A DNA stretch of 64,000 bases from JACNKV01 sp964388155 (GTDB taxonomy: Bacteria > Fidelibacterota > Marinisomatia > Marinisomatales > JACNKV01), in NCBI GenBank assembly GCA_964388155.1, contig CAYLYH010000002.1:62001-126000 (forward strand), read 5' to 3'. Position numbers and translations under genes: made by a program. The number at the start of each line of letters is the position of its first letter. The stretch's first letter is position 1. Under the pieces are notes generated by a model. That model was not told where the DNA came from and did no database searches. It saw only the letters and a program-made list of their open reading frames with translations. This document shows positions 55,601 to 63,342 of the stretch, piece by piece.

Positions 55601-56925
55601 TTTTGCCCAACATTCAAATATATATCTTCAAAATAGCCAGGAGTAACCTCTATGGAATAGCCGTTGTTTTCGTCAATAATACCATTTAGGTTATCATCAA
55701 TCAAATTTCGTTCAATTTCCTCATAGGGAATCCCCGGAACAAATGTATAAATATTTCCGTTTTGAACGATTTCAATTCCGTTTGCAGGTATTGTTGTAAT
55801 TATTCTCTCATAACCATTATTATAATCTATGACTACAATTGTATCACCGACAGAAAATATCACCGGGTCAAATAAACTTTCTGTGATAATCTCTCCTGAG
55901 CCATCACTACCATCGCCATCGTTGTCGATCCCGTCTATCGAATTACCGGGGCTTTCAAGGAAAGCATAACCCGCTAAACCTACCGGAGACCAACCCTGTG
56001 CACCAACACCGCCTAGTCCAGTTTCAAGATTTGTCCCATGGTCATAGGAATACGCAATATCGTCATTTTTATCAAAATCCGCATAATCATCCTGACTGTC
56101 TCCATCCCCACCTGTTATCGTGCCTACAATAGCTCCGAAGATCATCTTATGATGATCTTTATGTCCAATATTTTTTATATCATAAAGCCAAAAAAGTACG
56201 TCCTCTGCCATGATATGATTCCATTGTAATCCTCGGACTGTTGCATTCAAACCAAGTCCTTTTCGTTCCATATCTGTAGTATCCGGGAAAAAACTAAATT
56301 CCTCATCATTGGCATCATCCATGATAAAGTAACTTTCCTGTTCCGCATTTTTTTGATTTTTTCCAAAATAGCCATTCCAACTTTCGGACCAACCTGGATC
56401 TAGTGCATCGGTAAGCTTGTCCGGCCATTGATTTGGCCAAGTGTTCGGATGCCTTGGATTTGAAGGATCTACCGGAGGACCCATATGACTCATCGCCACC
56501 AAGTTGGAATCATCATTGAAATACCCCATGAGCGGTTCCCAGCCCCAGTGATCATCTAAATTCATCTCACTTCCGCGGGGACTATAAGTAGTAACGACAC
56601 TGTGACGTAGCACATCGTTTTCATCCATAATTTCAGATCCTACCAATATTCCAACGTCTCCAATATATTCATGAGTAGAATTAATTGGCCATTCACCTCC
56701 TATATCATCCGGCTCATCCATCCATCGCCCTAATAAACCATAGTTATAAAAAGTTGTTCTCACTTTATTTCCGGAGTGTACATTTTTTCCTCTTGCTAAC
56801 GTTGTACCGTGTGGATTGGCGGCCATAAGAGATGTATTAACAATCATAATCCCGATAAAAAGTATATGATTAAATGACGAATTTATTTTCATAATGTTTC
56901 TCAAAATATTTCTAGAATTTAACAT
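52693..56925 (-). CDS. Large secreted surface protein with calcium-binding-type repeats
   Basis: A 1410-residue protein of unrecognised family. A signal peptide ends near SLMAANPHG; the start could also be ATG 56892, closer to a normal signal. It has several aspartate-rich loops (DGIDNDGDGSDGSGE, DGIDNDGDWDFEKDD, DGWDNDGDGDIDEFDN) like thrombospondin type 3 or other calcium-binding repeats. Fibronectin-like stretches (ITIYWDDRSENSYDRLSGYDFEGYKIYKA split around YWDDRSE and FEGYKIYKA) and a C-terminal VVPNPYIAGASWEGQ domain with an FlgD-like fold are also seen. It sits between the TonB receptor and the PorV-like gene and overlaps both, so it probably works at the surface with the receptor, in the place where SusD would be expected (inference). 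Confidence 0.8.
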   Translation of the reverse strand: MLNSRNILRNIMKINSSFNHILFIGIMIVNTSLMAANPHGTTLARGKNVHSGNKVRTTFYNYGLLGRWMDEPDDIGGEWPINSTHEYIGDVGILVGSEIMDENDVLRHSVVTTYSPRGSEMNLDDHWGWEPLMGYFNDDSNLVAMSHMGPPVDPSNPRHPNTWPNQWPDKLTDALDPGWSESWNGYFGKNQKNAEQESYFIMDDANDEEFSFFPDTTDMERKGLGLNATVRGLQWNHIMAEDVLFWLYDIKNIGHKDHHKMIFGAIVGTITGGDGDSQDDYADFDKNDDIAYSYDHGTNLETGLGGVGAQGWSPVGLAGYAFLESPGNSIDGIDNDGDGSDGSGEIITESLFDPVIFSVGDTIVVIDYNNGYERIITTIPANGIEIVQNGNIYTFVPGIPYEEIERNLIDDNLNGIIDENNGYSIEVTPGYFEDIYLNVGQKYIDYLTNEGVDNLLIDESRSDGIDNDGDWDFEKDDVGLDGAPGSGDTFYGEGDGQPTSGFELMGDEWVDTGFPGEPNIDKTDIDESDQIGLSSFYYFAFGQFSDMGCDDCLWNKMAPGYFNKSVQNVDADFLFGSGYFPLPIGETERFSIAMLFGDNLPDLIRNKQTVQTIYNQNYNFAKAPDLPTVWAYEGDGYITIYWDDRSENSYDRLSGYDFEGYKIYKATDTEFTDAGSISDAFGSHKFNVAEKQFDLVNEYEGFFPLDIDGVLYNLGDNTGLVHAWTDTNVINGHRYYYAVTAYDHGNLEKEILPAETSKFVTIDKSGHIQTAQNVISVIPEAHAAGYVIPPPNEDVYPLHTPRGTGRIVLNNIDPAQIPDNHNYRIYFKDSRLNGLDDDGDWVHIDDSYANGQWDSTEVFIDFGLDGLPNTEDEGEGNGEINWLDYGVDGIRNQDEPGFNPWGNPDPSHDNYVDSGANENCSDGWDNDGDGDIDEFDNGECADWGTENDGRFQVGELGESFIDGNAMFDKDVGSDGCRDEYENGSGGCLVEQNIAWSEGMDPNADNYNILTNPSGTEGNQQPDLGEPDVDLNDLEEMIPFTSHFMVVDVTELSKHDTVVSWTQALKDDKTIFQGMQLIFDNHTVVTKQSTSYAPKYDNEYHVLSDSFSYGGIETIGIKYPRDIKFLFSDSADYQTEAQELIRTTGDTIVFESIRVNYSIVDPYDNSPISFAVFDQTWEYTIPDSELVYNEHDYVSIIEQKTGYFDEQGFHEHPDSTLYDEIVFAQPGHFSYGDRIVLLESMGDTTLVTWGISPDSDDSSPFLHIPTFGDTLNIIITKPFTSEDIFGFVSNAPYLDQQKLKQDIQNVKVVPNPYIAGASWEGQNPYATGRGPRSIHFNHLPPHCKITIFNLAGELVDVLYHETVIEDGSAEWDMLTKENLSIAYGIYLYYIEPISGSQNDFKPIQGKFAVIK

Positions 56926-59900
56926 GGATGCCTACATTAATTTTACGTGGATCAGAAAACCAATCAGGTTTTAATAGGTGCTCATCTATGTGCCCAATAC
57001 GATCCGTTGTAGCGTCTGGTGTATCTTTTGCGGTAAGTGTATAGGTTCCTCTGCCGGTATCTCCCCAAACTGTACGTTCATTTTGAATATCCAACAAATT
57101 GTATATGTTACAAAACAGTGTTGTATGTAAGCCAAATAGTCTTAAATGATATGAAGAACGAAAATCCAATTCATAATAATTTGGAATTCTATCACTATTC
57201 TCTGAGAACCCGGCAAAGGCACTCGAACCTGAAACAGAGCCTACTTTATATTCAGGTGTATACGGGGTTCCACTCCACAATTTTCCAATCATTGAAACTG
57301 ACCAATTTCTCTTACCATAAGTAATCGAACCATTTAGAGTATGGGTTTGATCCCAATCCAGTGGAATTAGACTCTGTATAGGTTCTTGATCGGATTGTGC
57401 ACTATGATAGGCATCGTCTGGATTGGAGTATGTTCCTTCAGCAACCATCCATGAGTAATCTAATGATGCACCAAATCCGTTATAAAATGCTCGATTAATA
57501 GCTATTGTGTATCCTCTAGTATTTGCGTAGTCTTTGTTTTCATACTTAAAATATGTACCAACCGGATATTTTCGAATTGGTGCGCTCATACCAACCCAGT
57601 CTCTGGTATCTCTATAAAACAGAGTAAGATCAAATGAGACCATCATTGCAATCTCTTGTTTAAACCCCACTTCATACATCACTGTTCGCTCAGGTTTTAG
57701 CGATGCATTCCCAAGAATTCCAGCAAAATTGGATTCCCCTATTTCAAATTCCGGATTTGAATACAAGTATGAGAAATTAGGAATCTGGAAAAAATATCCA
57801 TAAGATACATGAACTGCTCCTTTATCAGAAACAGGGTATGACAATCCAATTCTAGGACTAAGTTGGTATGATTTGTTAGCAGGTTTATATCCGTTCTTCC
57901 ATTGATAAAACTCACGCATGGCAGTCCATGACGAATCTTCATACATTCCTGAGGTTAGTAGATTTTGTGCTTTTACGGCACCCTCTGCTGTTAATGAATC
58001 AATCAAAATGACGCCTGAATTGAGTTCCGGGTAATCATATTGGTAAAACACAACTGTATCGTTAGCAGTCTTTGCTAAATAATACTTACGATTCCCCGGA
58101 AATCTATCATTAGTAGGAACAACCCAATCCGGATCAAAATAATCAAATCGCAATCCAATGTTTACAATTAAATCTTTTAGTTCTAATTTGTCCTGTATGT
58201 AAGCTGAAAATTCAATGGGATTCGCTCTGAAATAACTATGTGCAGAAGTATATGTCGGATAAATAGCAGGGGCATACGGATAAACCTTTGATCCTGAAAT
58301 AGGGTTGTAACCAATCGTATCTCCTTCCGCTGTAAATCCATAACTTCCTTCCATCAGATATTCTACGTGTTTATCATTTGCCCAAAGGTCATATCGCTTG
58401 AAAGCAAAACCGGTTTTTACTTGATGAACAGAATTGATTTGACTAGAAATATCAAATTTTAACATACGATAGGTTGTTTCTCTTTCGTAACGACCTCCTT
58501 GAGTTCCCCCTGACGCAAATGACCAAGCCGGTCGGTTCATAATAACCGGATCAACATAGCCTTCTGAATCATCTAAATCTACAACTATGTAATGCCAAGT
58601 TGAGTCCTGAGTTTGGTATGAGCCCACCTCATAATATTGTGGAATTGTTTCCCATTTTACTCCATTGTAAAATTGAATTGAATCAGCTTGCCAAGATAAA
58701 TTATCCATAATCTGTGATTCAAACGGTACGTTGTTGACATCTTTGTAAAGATGTTCCCAGTAAGCAGATGAAAAATCAATAAATTTTAATTCATAAAAGG
58801 TTTTTGATGAGATACTATGCGTGAAAGTAAGGATATGAGATAAATCTTTTTCATATCTATTCATCAAACCATCCGGAATATATTTGTAGTCAGCATCATA
58901 ATTTTTATATTGTTTTTCTGCACTGAAAGAGCTGTAAGCAAACTTCATTTTTGGGGTTGGTTTTATAGTAAATTTAAATTGAGCAGTTAATTTAGAGAAC
59001 GGTGCTAATGGTACAATTTTTTGATCTCCAAACAGCATACCGTTTGATTGGAATAGTCGTTTGCCATAGTACTTATTTGTTGTATTAAAGTATCGAATGT
59101 TTGTGTAAAATGTAACCCAATCATTTAAAAAAGGAACCGGCCCACTCAAATGGGCATTGATGTTTTTTATTTGAAACGGGTTCAGCACAACATTTAATTT
59201 GTCCACAAACCCATTATTATCTAACGAAAAACGATGTTCTCCCCACTGAGGTTGTCCGTCTCCTTCACCTAAACTGGGTTCGTTCTTTTGCCCATTATTA
59301 TTGCTATAATATGAAGGAATCATTGAACCATTATCCATAGGGTCACCGGCAATACCATCCGGTCCTAAGTCATTATTAAGGGGCTCACCTGCATCAAATT
59401 CCCCATTCTCATTAACATCATCATAAGGTTCATTGTAATCCCATTGTAGATTTCCGTTCAAATCATTATACCATTCAGGGCTATCCCATTGACCATCTCC
59501 ATTTAAGTCTTCATACGATTTCCAAGTCGAAAAAGGTGACGAGATCGTGTATAGATCTGATTTTAAGGTATGAAACCCACCTCCATATATTTCCAAGCCA
59601 CCTTTTAAATGATCTTGCCCATCTTTTGTAACAATGTTGACAATGCCGGACATTGCGTTTCCATATTCCGCATTAAAAGTTCCACTGATAACCTGAAGCT
59701 CTTGTATAGAACTATTTTGAATCTCTTCTCCGACACTGCTTCCATCGTAAGAATCTGTTGTTGAGATACCGTCCACCCAAAATGAAACTTCACCACTTCT
59801 CCCTCCACGGACATGCAAACCACCACCATCACGAACAATTCCAGCTTGCAAACCAATCGCATCCGTTACCTCCGCCACGGGTAGATTTTCTAACGTTTTT

Positions 59901-60304
59901 GCATCCATAACAGACGCCATTGAAGTTTGATCTAATCGAACGGTTTGCCTTTTTGCAACCACCACAACCTCTTCTCCTTCAATGGCTTCCATACTCATAG
60001 AAAAATTAATATGTGTTGTCAGGTCTACCGCAATATCAACTTCGGTCATTCGTACTGTGGTAAATCCAATCATCATGGCACGAACGGTATATTTCCCCGG
60101 GGGGATATTTAAAATAAAATAATTACCGTGGATATCAGTTGCTGCTCCCAAACTTGTTCCATCAACCATTATATTACACCCAACCAAAGACTCACCGGTC
60201 TTTTTATCTTTTACTGTTCCAGAAATTTTCCCTGTTGTTCCTGCATAAATACTTGAAATCAACACAATGGATAACATTAAAACGAGTTTCGTTAAATTCT
60301 TCAT
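56912..60304 (-). CDS. TonB-dependent receptor (SusC-like) with N-terminal carboxypeptidase-regulatory-like domain
   Basis: An 1130-residue outer membrane receptor. A signal peptide is followed by a CarboxypepD_reg-like domain (about 24-110: GKISGTVKDKKTGESLVGCNI split at TGESLVG; GNYFILNIPPGKYTVRA) and the plug (VRLDQTSMASVMDAKTL; LHVRGGRSGEVSFWVDGI; FNAEYGNAMSGIVNIVTKDG). The beta-barrel begins near residue 240. The first external loop (about 263-330) is unusual in carrying EF-hand-like aspartate repeats (DLNGDGQWD, DLNGNLQWD, DVNENGEFD). It ends in FSDPRKINVGIHVKF, with a C-terminal aromatic residue for outer membrane assembly. It probably imports maltodextrins with TonB energy (inference from amylase neighbours). 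Overlaps the amylase by 4 and the 1410-aa gene by 14 bases. Confidence 0.92.
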   Translation of the reverse strand: MKNLTKLVLMLSIVLISSIYAGTTGKISGTVKDKKTGESLVGCNIMVDGTSLGAATDIHGNYFILNIPPGKYTVRAMMIGFTTVRMTEVDIAVDLTTHINFSMSMEAIEGEEVVVVAKRQTVRLDQTSMASVMDAKTLENLPVAEVTDAIGLQAGIVRDGGGLHVRGGRSGEVSFWVDGISTTDSYDGSSVGEEIQNSSIQELQVISGTFNAEYGNAMSGIVNIVTKDGQDHLKGGLEIYGGGFHTLKSDLYTISSPFSTWKSYEDLNGDGQWDSPEWYNDLNGNLQWDYNEPYDDVNENGEFDAGEPLNNDLGPDGIAGDPMDNGSMIPSYYSNNNGQKNEPSLGEGDGQPQWGEHRFSLDNNGFVDKLNVVLNPFQIKNINAHLSGPVPFLNDWVTFYTNIRYFNTTNKYYGKRLFQSNGMLFGDQKIVPLAPFSKLTAQFKFTIKPTPKMKFAYSSFSAEKQYKNYDADYKYIPDGLMNRYEKDLSHILTFTHSISSKTFYELKFIDFSSAYWEHLYKDVNNVPFESQIMDNLSWQADSIQFYNGVKWETIPQYYEVGSYQTQDSTWHYIVVDLDDSEGYVDPVIMNRPAWSFASGGTQGGRYERETTYRMLKFDISSQINSVHQVKTGFAFKRYDLWANDKHVEYLMEGSYGFTAEGDTIGYNPISGSKVYPYAPAIYPTYTSAHSYFRANPIEFSAYIQDKLELKDLIVNIGLRFDYFDPDWVVPTNDRFPGNRKYYLAKTANDTVVFYQYDYPELNSGVILIDSLTAEGAVKAQNLLTSGMYEDSSWTAMREFYQWKNGYKPANKSYQLSPRIGLSYPVSDKGAVHVSYGYFFQIPNFSYLYSNPEFEIGESNFAGILGNASLKPERTVMYEVGFKQEIAMMVSFDLTLFYRDTRDWVGMSAPIRKYPVGTYFKYENKDYANTRGYTIAINRAFYNGFGASLDYSWMVAEGTYSNPDDAYHSAQSDQEPIQSLIPLDWDQTHTLNGSITYGKRNWSVSMIGKLWSGTPYTPEYKVGSVSGSSAFAGFSENSDRIPNYYELDFRSSYHLRLFGLHTTLFCNIYNLLDIQNERTVWGDTGRGTYTLTAKDTPDATTDRIGHIDEHLLKPDWFSDPRKINVGIHVKF

Positions 60305-62166
60305 ATTTTCTTTTGAAATAGTTTCCCTGATTTTGCTTGGAGCAGTTTATTATGGTTATTACCAAATATCATAGACCAATTTTCAAATCCATCGATAAAT
60401 ATACTATTTGGTATTATTTGCTTAGTGTTTGAATTATTAAATGCACAAATTATAACCTCACTATCTTTCGTCCTTTTAAATACATAGAGTCCATTAGAAT
60501 TTGTATAGATAGTAACATAATTGCCTTGTCTCAAGGCTGGATATTCTAAACGAAGTTCAATCAAATCCCGATAATACGCTAACAAATCTTTGTCCACACT
60601 AACACTATCTATAGGACGTTTTCCGGCGCAATCCAAATAATCACAGGGATGCGCCGTTTCATCGTCATAGGAAAACTCAGGCCACACCATTGGTTTGCGG
60701 CAATCGGGATCATCAGCTCCCCACATTCCAACTTCATCTCCGTAATATATATACGGAGCCCCTACATAGGCAAATTGAAATAAAAGAATTGTTCTTTGAA
60801 TCTGTCGCTGCTTGGCATTTGGCTTTCGGATGTCAAATTCCTTATTCCACCATGTATTGTTTGCATGGTCAATCACTCGATCAGGATTGACAACCGCTGA
60901 AGCCAATCTCTCAGTATCATGACTTCCAAGACAGTTTTGCAATACATTCGCCGCCTTTGGAGGATATTCATCCCTGACCTGTTGAAGCAATCCATCCAAT
61001 TCGGATGGCGTAATTTTGTTATTTTGATCAATAAAAAACCTGAACATTGCATCACCAAATCGATAATTCATCACCGCATCGAAACGACCATCTTTCAGCC
61101 AAGGAGATGCATTATACTGTTTGTTATTCCACCAGTCTTCCCACCAGACTTCTCCGGTAATATAGGCATTTGAGTTTATCGCTTTCACCCAGCCACAAAA
61201 CTCATCCCAAAACGGCATTTGTATACGTTCAGCGACGTCTAAACGCCATCCGTCAATACCGTCAGAAGGATCTCCGTCATTGTTGGGATCCATCCACCGA
61301 TGCGTAATAGCCTTAATGTGTTCACGGACGGGTTTAACCGGACCGTTTTTATTCTGACGAAAAGCCGGAAGGTCTTCCACATATCCTTTGTAGCGTAAAG
61401 GAGGATACCCGTTCGGATTAAATTGCGGTGGTAAATTAAGGTAATCATTCAAATGCGATGCGTCTTCTAATCCGTTGCCTTCTATGGAATACCAAAGATA
61501 ATAAGGACTTTCTTCCCGATGGTTAATAACATCTCGGAACGCCCAAAATGTTAACCCTGCATGATTAAACACACCATCTATAATGATGTGCATTCCCCTG
61601 CGATGCACCTCTTCGACGAGCTGAAGAAATAATTTATCAGCTGAAGTCCACTTCCAAGTTGATGGGGCATGTGGATCTTCAGATTGAATAATTTTAGTAT
61701 CTCCATTAGGATCCGGACCAAAGTGTCGATCAATATGATGGTAGTGTGCCGCTCCATATTTATGAGAGGATGGCGAATCGAAAATGGGATTCAAATATAT
61801 AGCATTTATTCCCAACTCTTCCAGATAGTCAAGTTTATCCAAAATTCCTTGGATATCACCTCCGTATCGCCGAAGCTGAAATTGATATCGGAAATCTTCT
61901 CCATTCTCAATCTCCCACGGTTGAAAAGTATACCAGTCAGATGTCCAGTGAGAACGCTCCCAGCTTTTGGGGTGAGTCCAAGGCCACGTTCCCATCGCAC
62001 TCGCCAATGTTGGATCGTTGGCGTGATTGCCATTAGAAAATCTCTCAGGAAATATTTGATACCACACGGCATCAGCAGCCCATTTGGGATGTTGGCTTCC
62101 GAAGAGGGTCGGACCAATAACAACGAACAAAGTCAGAATTTGAATTATTAATTTAATTTGTTTCAT
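60301..62166 (-). CDS. Exported GH13 alpha-amylase/neopullulanase-type enzyme
   Basis: A 621-residue enzyme with a signal peptide (hydrophobic residues about 6-22). It has the GH13 regions AVWYQIFPERFSNG, IYLNPIFDSPSSHKY, IIIDGVFNH, DGWRLDVAER (nucleophile D310), YITGEVWW (acid/base E339) and GSHDTER (D417). YQIFPERF with SHKY is the pattern of cyclodextrin- and pullulan-cleaving subfamilies. It lacks an obvious N-terminal starch-binding domain and a sorting domain, so it is probably periplasmic and trims imported dextrins. First gene of the minus operon; the operator overlaps the predicted transcription start 27 bases before its ATG. Confidence 0.95.
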   Translation of the reverse strand: MKQIKLIIQILTLFVVIGPTLFGSQHPKWAADAVWYQIFPERFSNGNHANDPTLASAMGTWPWTHPKSWERSHWTSDWYTFQPWEIENGEDFRYQFQLRRYGGDIQGILDKLDYLEELGINAIYLNPIFDSPSSHKYGAAHYHHIDRHFGPDPNGDTKIIQSEDPHAPSTWKWTSADKLFLQLVEEVHRRGMHIIIDGVFNHAGLTFWAFRDVINHREESPYYLWYSIEGNGLEDASHLNDYLNLPPQFNPNGYPPLRYKGYVEDLPAFRQNKNGPVKPVREHIKAITHRWMDPNNDGDPSDGIDGWRLDVAERIQMPFWDEFCGWVKAINSNAYITGEVWWEDWWNNKQYNASPWLKDGRFDAVMNYRFGDAMFRFFIDQNNKITPSELDGLLQQVRDEYPPKAANVLQNCLGSHDTERLASAVVNPDRVIDHANNTWWNKEFDIRKPNAKQRQIQRTILLFQFAYVGAPYIYYGDEVGMWGADDPDCRKPMVWPEFSYDDETAHPCDYLDCAGKRPIDSVSVDKDLLAYYRDLIELRLEYPALRQGNYVTIYTNSNGLYVFKRTKDSEVIICAFNNSNTKQIIPNSIFIDGFENWSMIFGNNHNKLLQAKSGKLFQKKI

Positions 62167-62192
62167 CCAATTGGCAAATTCAATTAAATTTA

Positions 62193-62212
62193 GTAACTCT
62201 GTTATGAGTTAC
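62193..62212. promoter_or_regulatory. Operator palindrome, copy C (amylase/trmB)
   Basis: GTAACTC-TGTTAT-GAGTTAC, 7 bases downstream (on the minus strand) of the amylase -10, so it covers the expected transcription start. It lies 79 bases before trmB. This placement suggests repression of the amylase operon by a dimeric protein; the adjacent TrmB-family regulator is the obvious candidate. Confidence 0.75.
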
Positions 62213-62219
62213 GGTTGGG

Positions 62220-62248
62220 ATATTAGAGTAAATATTGCAATCCATCAA
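62220..62248 (-). promoter_or_regulatory. Promoter of the amylase-TonB operon
   Basis: On the minus strand, TTGATG (62248-62243), a 17-base spacer and TAATAT (62225-62220). The same arrangement with TTGAGA is kept in the decayed copy at 43087-43115. It points at the GH13 amylase gene. Confidence 0.6.
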
Positions 62249-62290
62249 ATGAAAAATTAATAAAATTACTTACTCCGTAATACAAATAAA

Positions 62291-63100
62291 ATGAATACTG
62301 AAAGAACAATAATTGATTTACTAACGGAATTCGGTCTCTCTGCTAATGCCGGAAAGGCATATTTGGCCTTAATAAAAAACAATCCTGCAACCGGCTACGA
62401 AATTAGCACATCTTCAGGAGTGCCCCGGTCAGCAATTTACTCCGTTTTAAATCGTTTAACCGCACTAGGTTTGGTGAATTTTGTGGGAGAGAACCCTAAA
62501 AAGTATATCGCATTATCACCCTCATCAATGATAGAACACATGAATAATTTACATGTGGACCGCGTTCAGCAAATCACCGACGCATTTAATCATTTAAACA
62601 CCAGTAATGAAGCTTTTGATTTTTGGCACCTCCACGGGTATCGAAATTTAATCATGAAAGCAAAAGAAATTATTAATCATGCTCAAGAAAAAATCATTCT
62701 TAGTGCGTGGTGTAAAGAAGTCACGACCTTGGAAAGAGCATTAAAAGATGCGGTGACCAGAAATGTTGATGTTACGCTGTTTTCTTTCTGCAAGCTTAAG
62801 GAAGATATTGGAACCACCGTTAGTTACGGATTAGATGAAATGGAATTATTAAAGGTTTGGAATCCAAAAATAATTTTAGTAGCCGATCAAAAAACTACGG
62901 TAATGGGAAGCACGGTTGAGCACAATGACAGCCGAACGATTTTTACACAGAATAAAGCCATTACTGAAATTGCCACAAATCATATCATCCTTGACATCAC
63001 CTTAGCCGGACAAAGATTAGATTTCGATCCAAATCCGATAGTGAAAAAAATTATGCGCCGACCGGACATTCATTTAGATAGTTTACTGGCGGACATTTGA
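62291..63100 (+). CDS. TrmB-family sugar-responsive transcriptional regulator
   Basis: A 269-residue regulator. Residues about 1-80 form a TrmB-type winged helix (LLTEFGLSANAGKAYLALIKN; YEISTSSGVPRSAIYSVLNRL, where PRSAIYSVLNRL is the recognition helix). A coiled linker and a C-terminal effector domain with the family's phospholipase D-like core follow (IIILSAWCKEV-like stretch near residue 137, VTLFSFCK, KIILVADQKTTVMGS). In archaea TrmB proteins respond to maltose or glucose and control maltodextrin uptake; bacterial members are fewer. It is divergent from the amylase operon and followed by malQ, so control of starch genes via the GTAACTC palindrome is a strong inference. Confidence 0.9.
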   Translation: MNTERTIIDLLTEFGLSANAGKAYLALIKNNPATGYEISTSSGVPRSAIYSVLNRLTALGLVNFVGENPKKYIALSPSSMIEHMNNLHVDRVQQITDAFNHLNTSNEAFDFWHLHGYRNLIMKAKEIINHAQEKIILSAWCKEVTTLERALKDAVTRNVDVTLFSFCKLKEDIGTTVSYGLDEMELLKVWNPKIILVADQKTTVMGSTVEHNDSRTIFTQNKAITEIATNHIILDITLAGQRLDFDPNPIVKKIMRRPDIHLDSLLADI

Positions 63101-63115
63101 AACAGGAGCACTCTC

Positions 63116-63316
63116 ATGAAAACAATAACCCTGGGCACAAGCACAAAATCAGAAATTGAATCCATTACAGTAGGTGATTCCGTCATTATAGATCACTACG
63201 AATGGACAGTCGCGGAAGAACCTGACACGACGTTGATATTTTATCGCGAAGATGTCGATGGTAAAATTCAAACTCTCGAATTAGATTTTACTTCGCTTTT
63301 AAGTAAAGCAGAATAA
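63116..63316 (+). CDS. Hypothetical 66-residue protein
   Basis: A small soluble protein between the TrmB-family gene and malQ, starting at an ATG after a CAGGAG site. It has no signal peptide or membrane segment and looks beta-rich (VGDSVIIDHYEWTVAEEPD; TLIFYREDVDGKIQTLELDF). I do not recognise a family. Spacing (15 bases after trmB, 26 before malQ) argues that it is real and co-transcribed. Confidence 0.75.
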   Translation: MKTITLGTSTKSEIESITVGDSVIIDHYEWTVAEEPDTTLIFYREDVDGKIQTLELDFTSLLSKAE

Positions 63317-63342
63317 CATTATTTTTCTATAGTTTTTTCCTT

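Larger units (their letters stand above)
62096..62310. repeat. Parental copy of the duplicated divergent regulatory region
   Basis: Covers the 5' end of the GH13 amylase, the whole intergenic region and the first codons of trmB. It aligns with the decayed copy at 42967-43172. Because both flanking genes are intact here, this is taken as the source copy. Confidence 0.85.

Noticed and set aside
62265..62281. Second small palindrome ATTAC-N7-GTAAT just before the trmB start
   Set aside because: Arms of five bases are within chance expectation for AT-rich DNA, and the copy at 43 kb does not preserve it.
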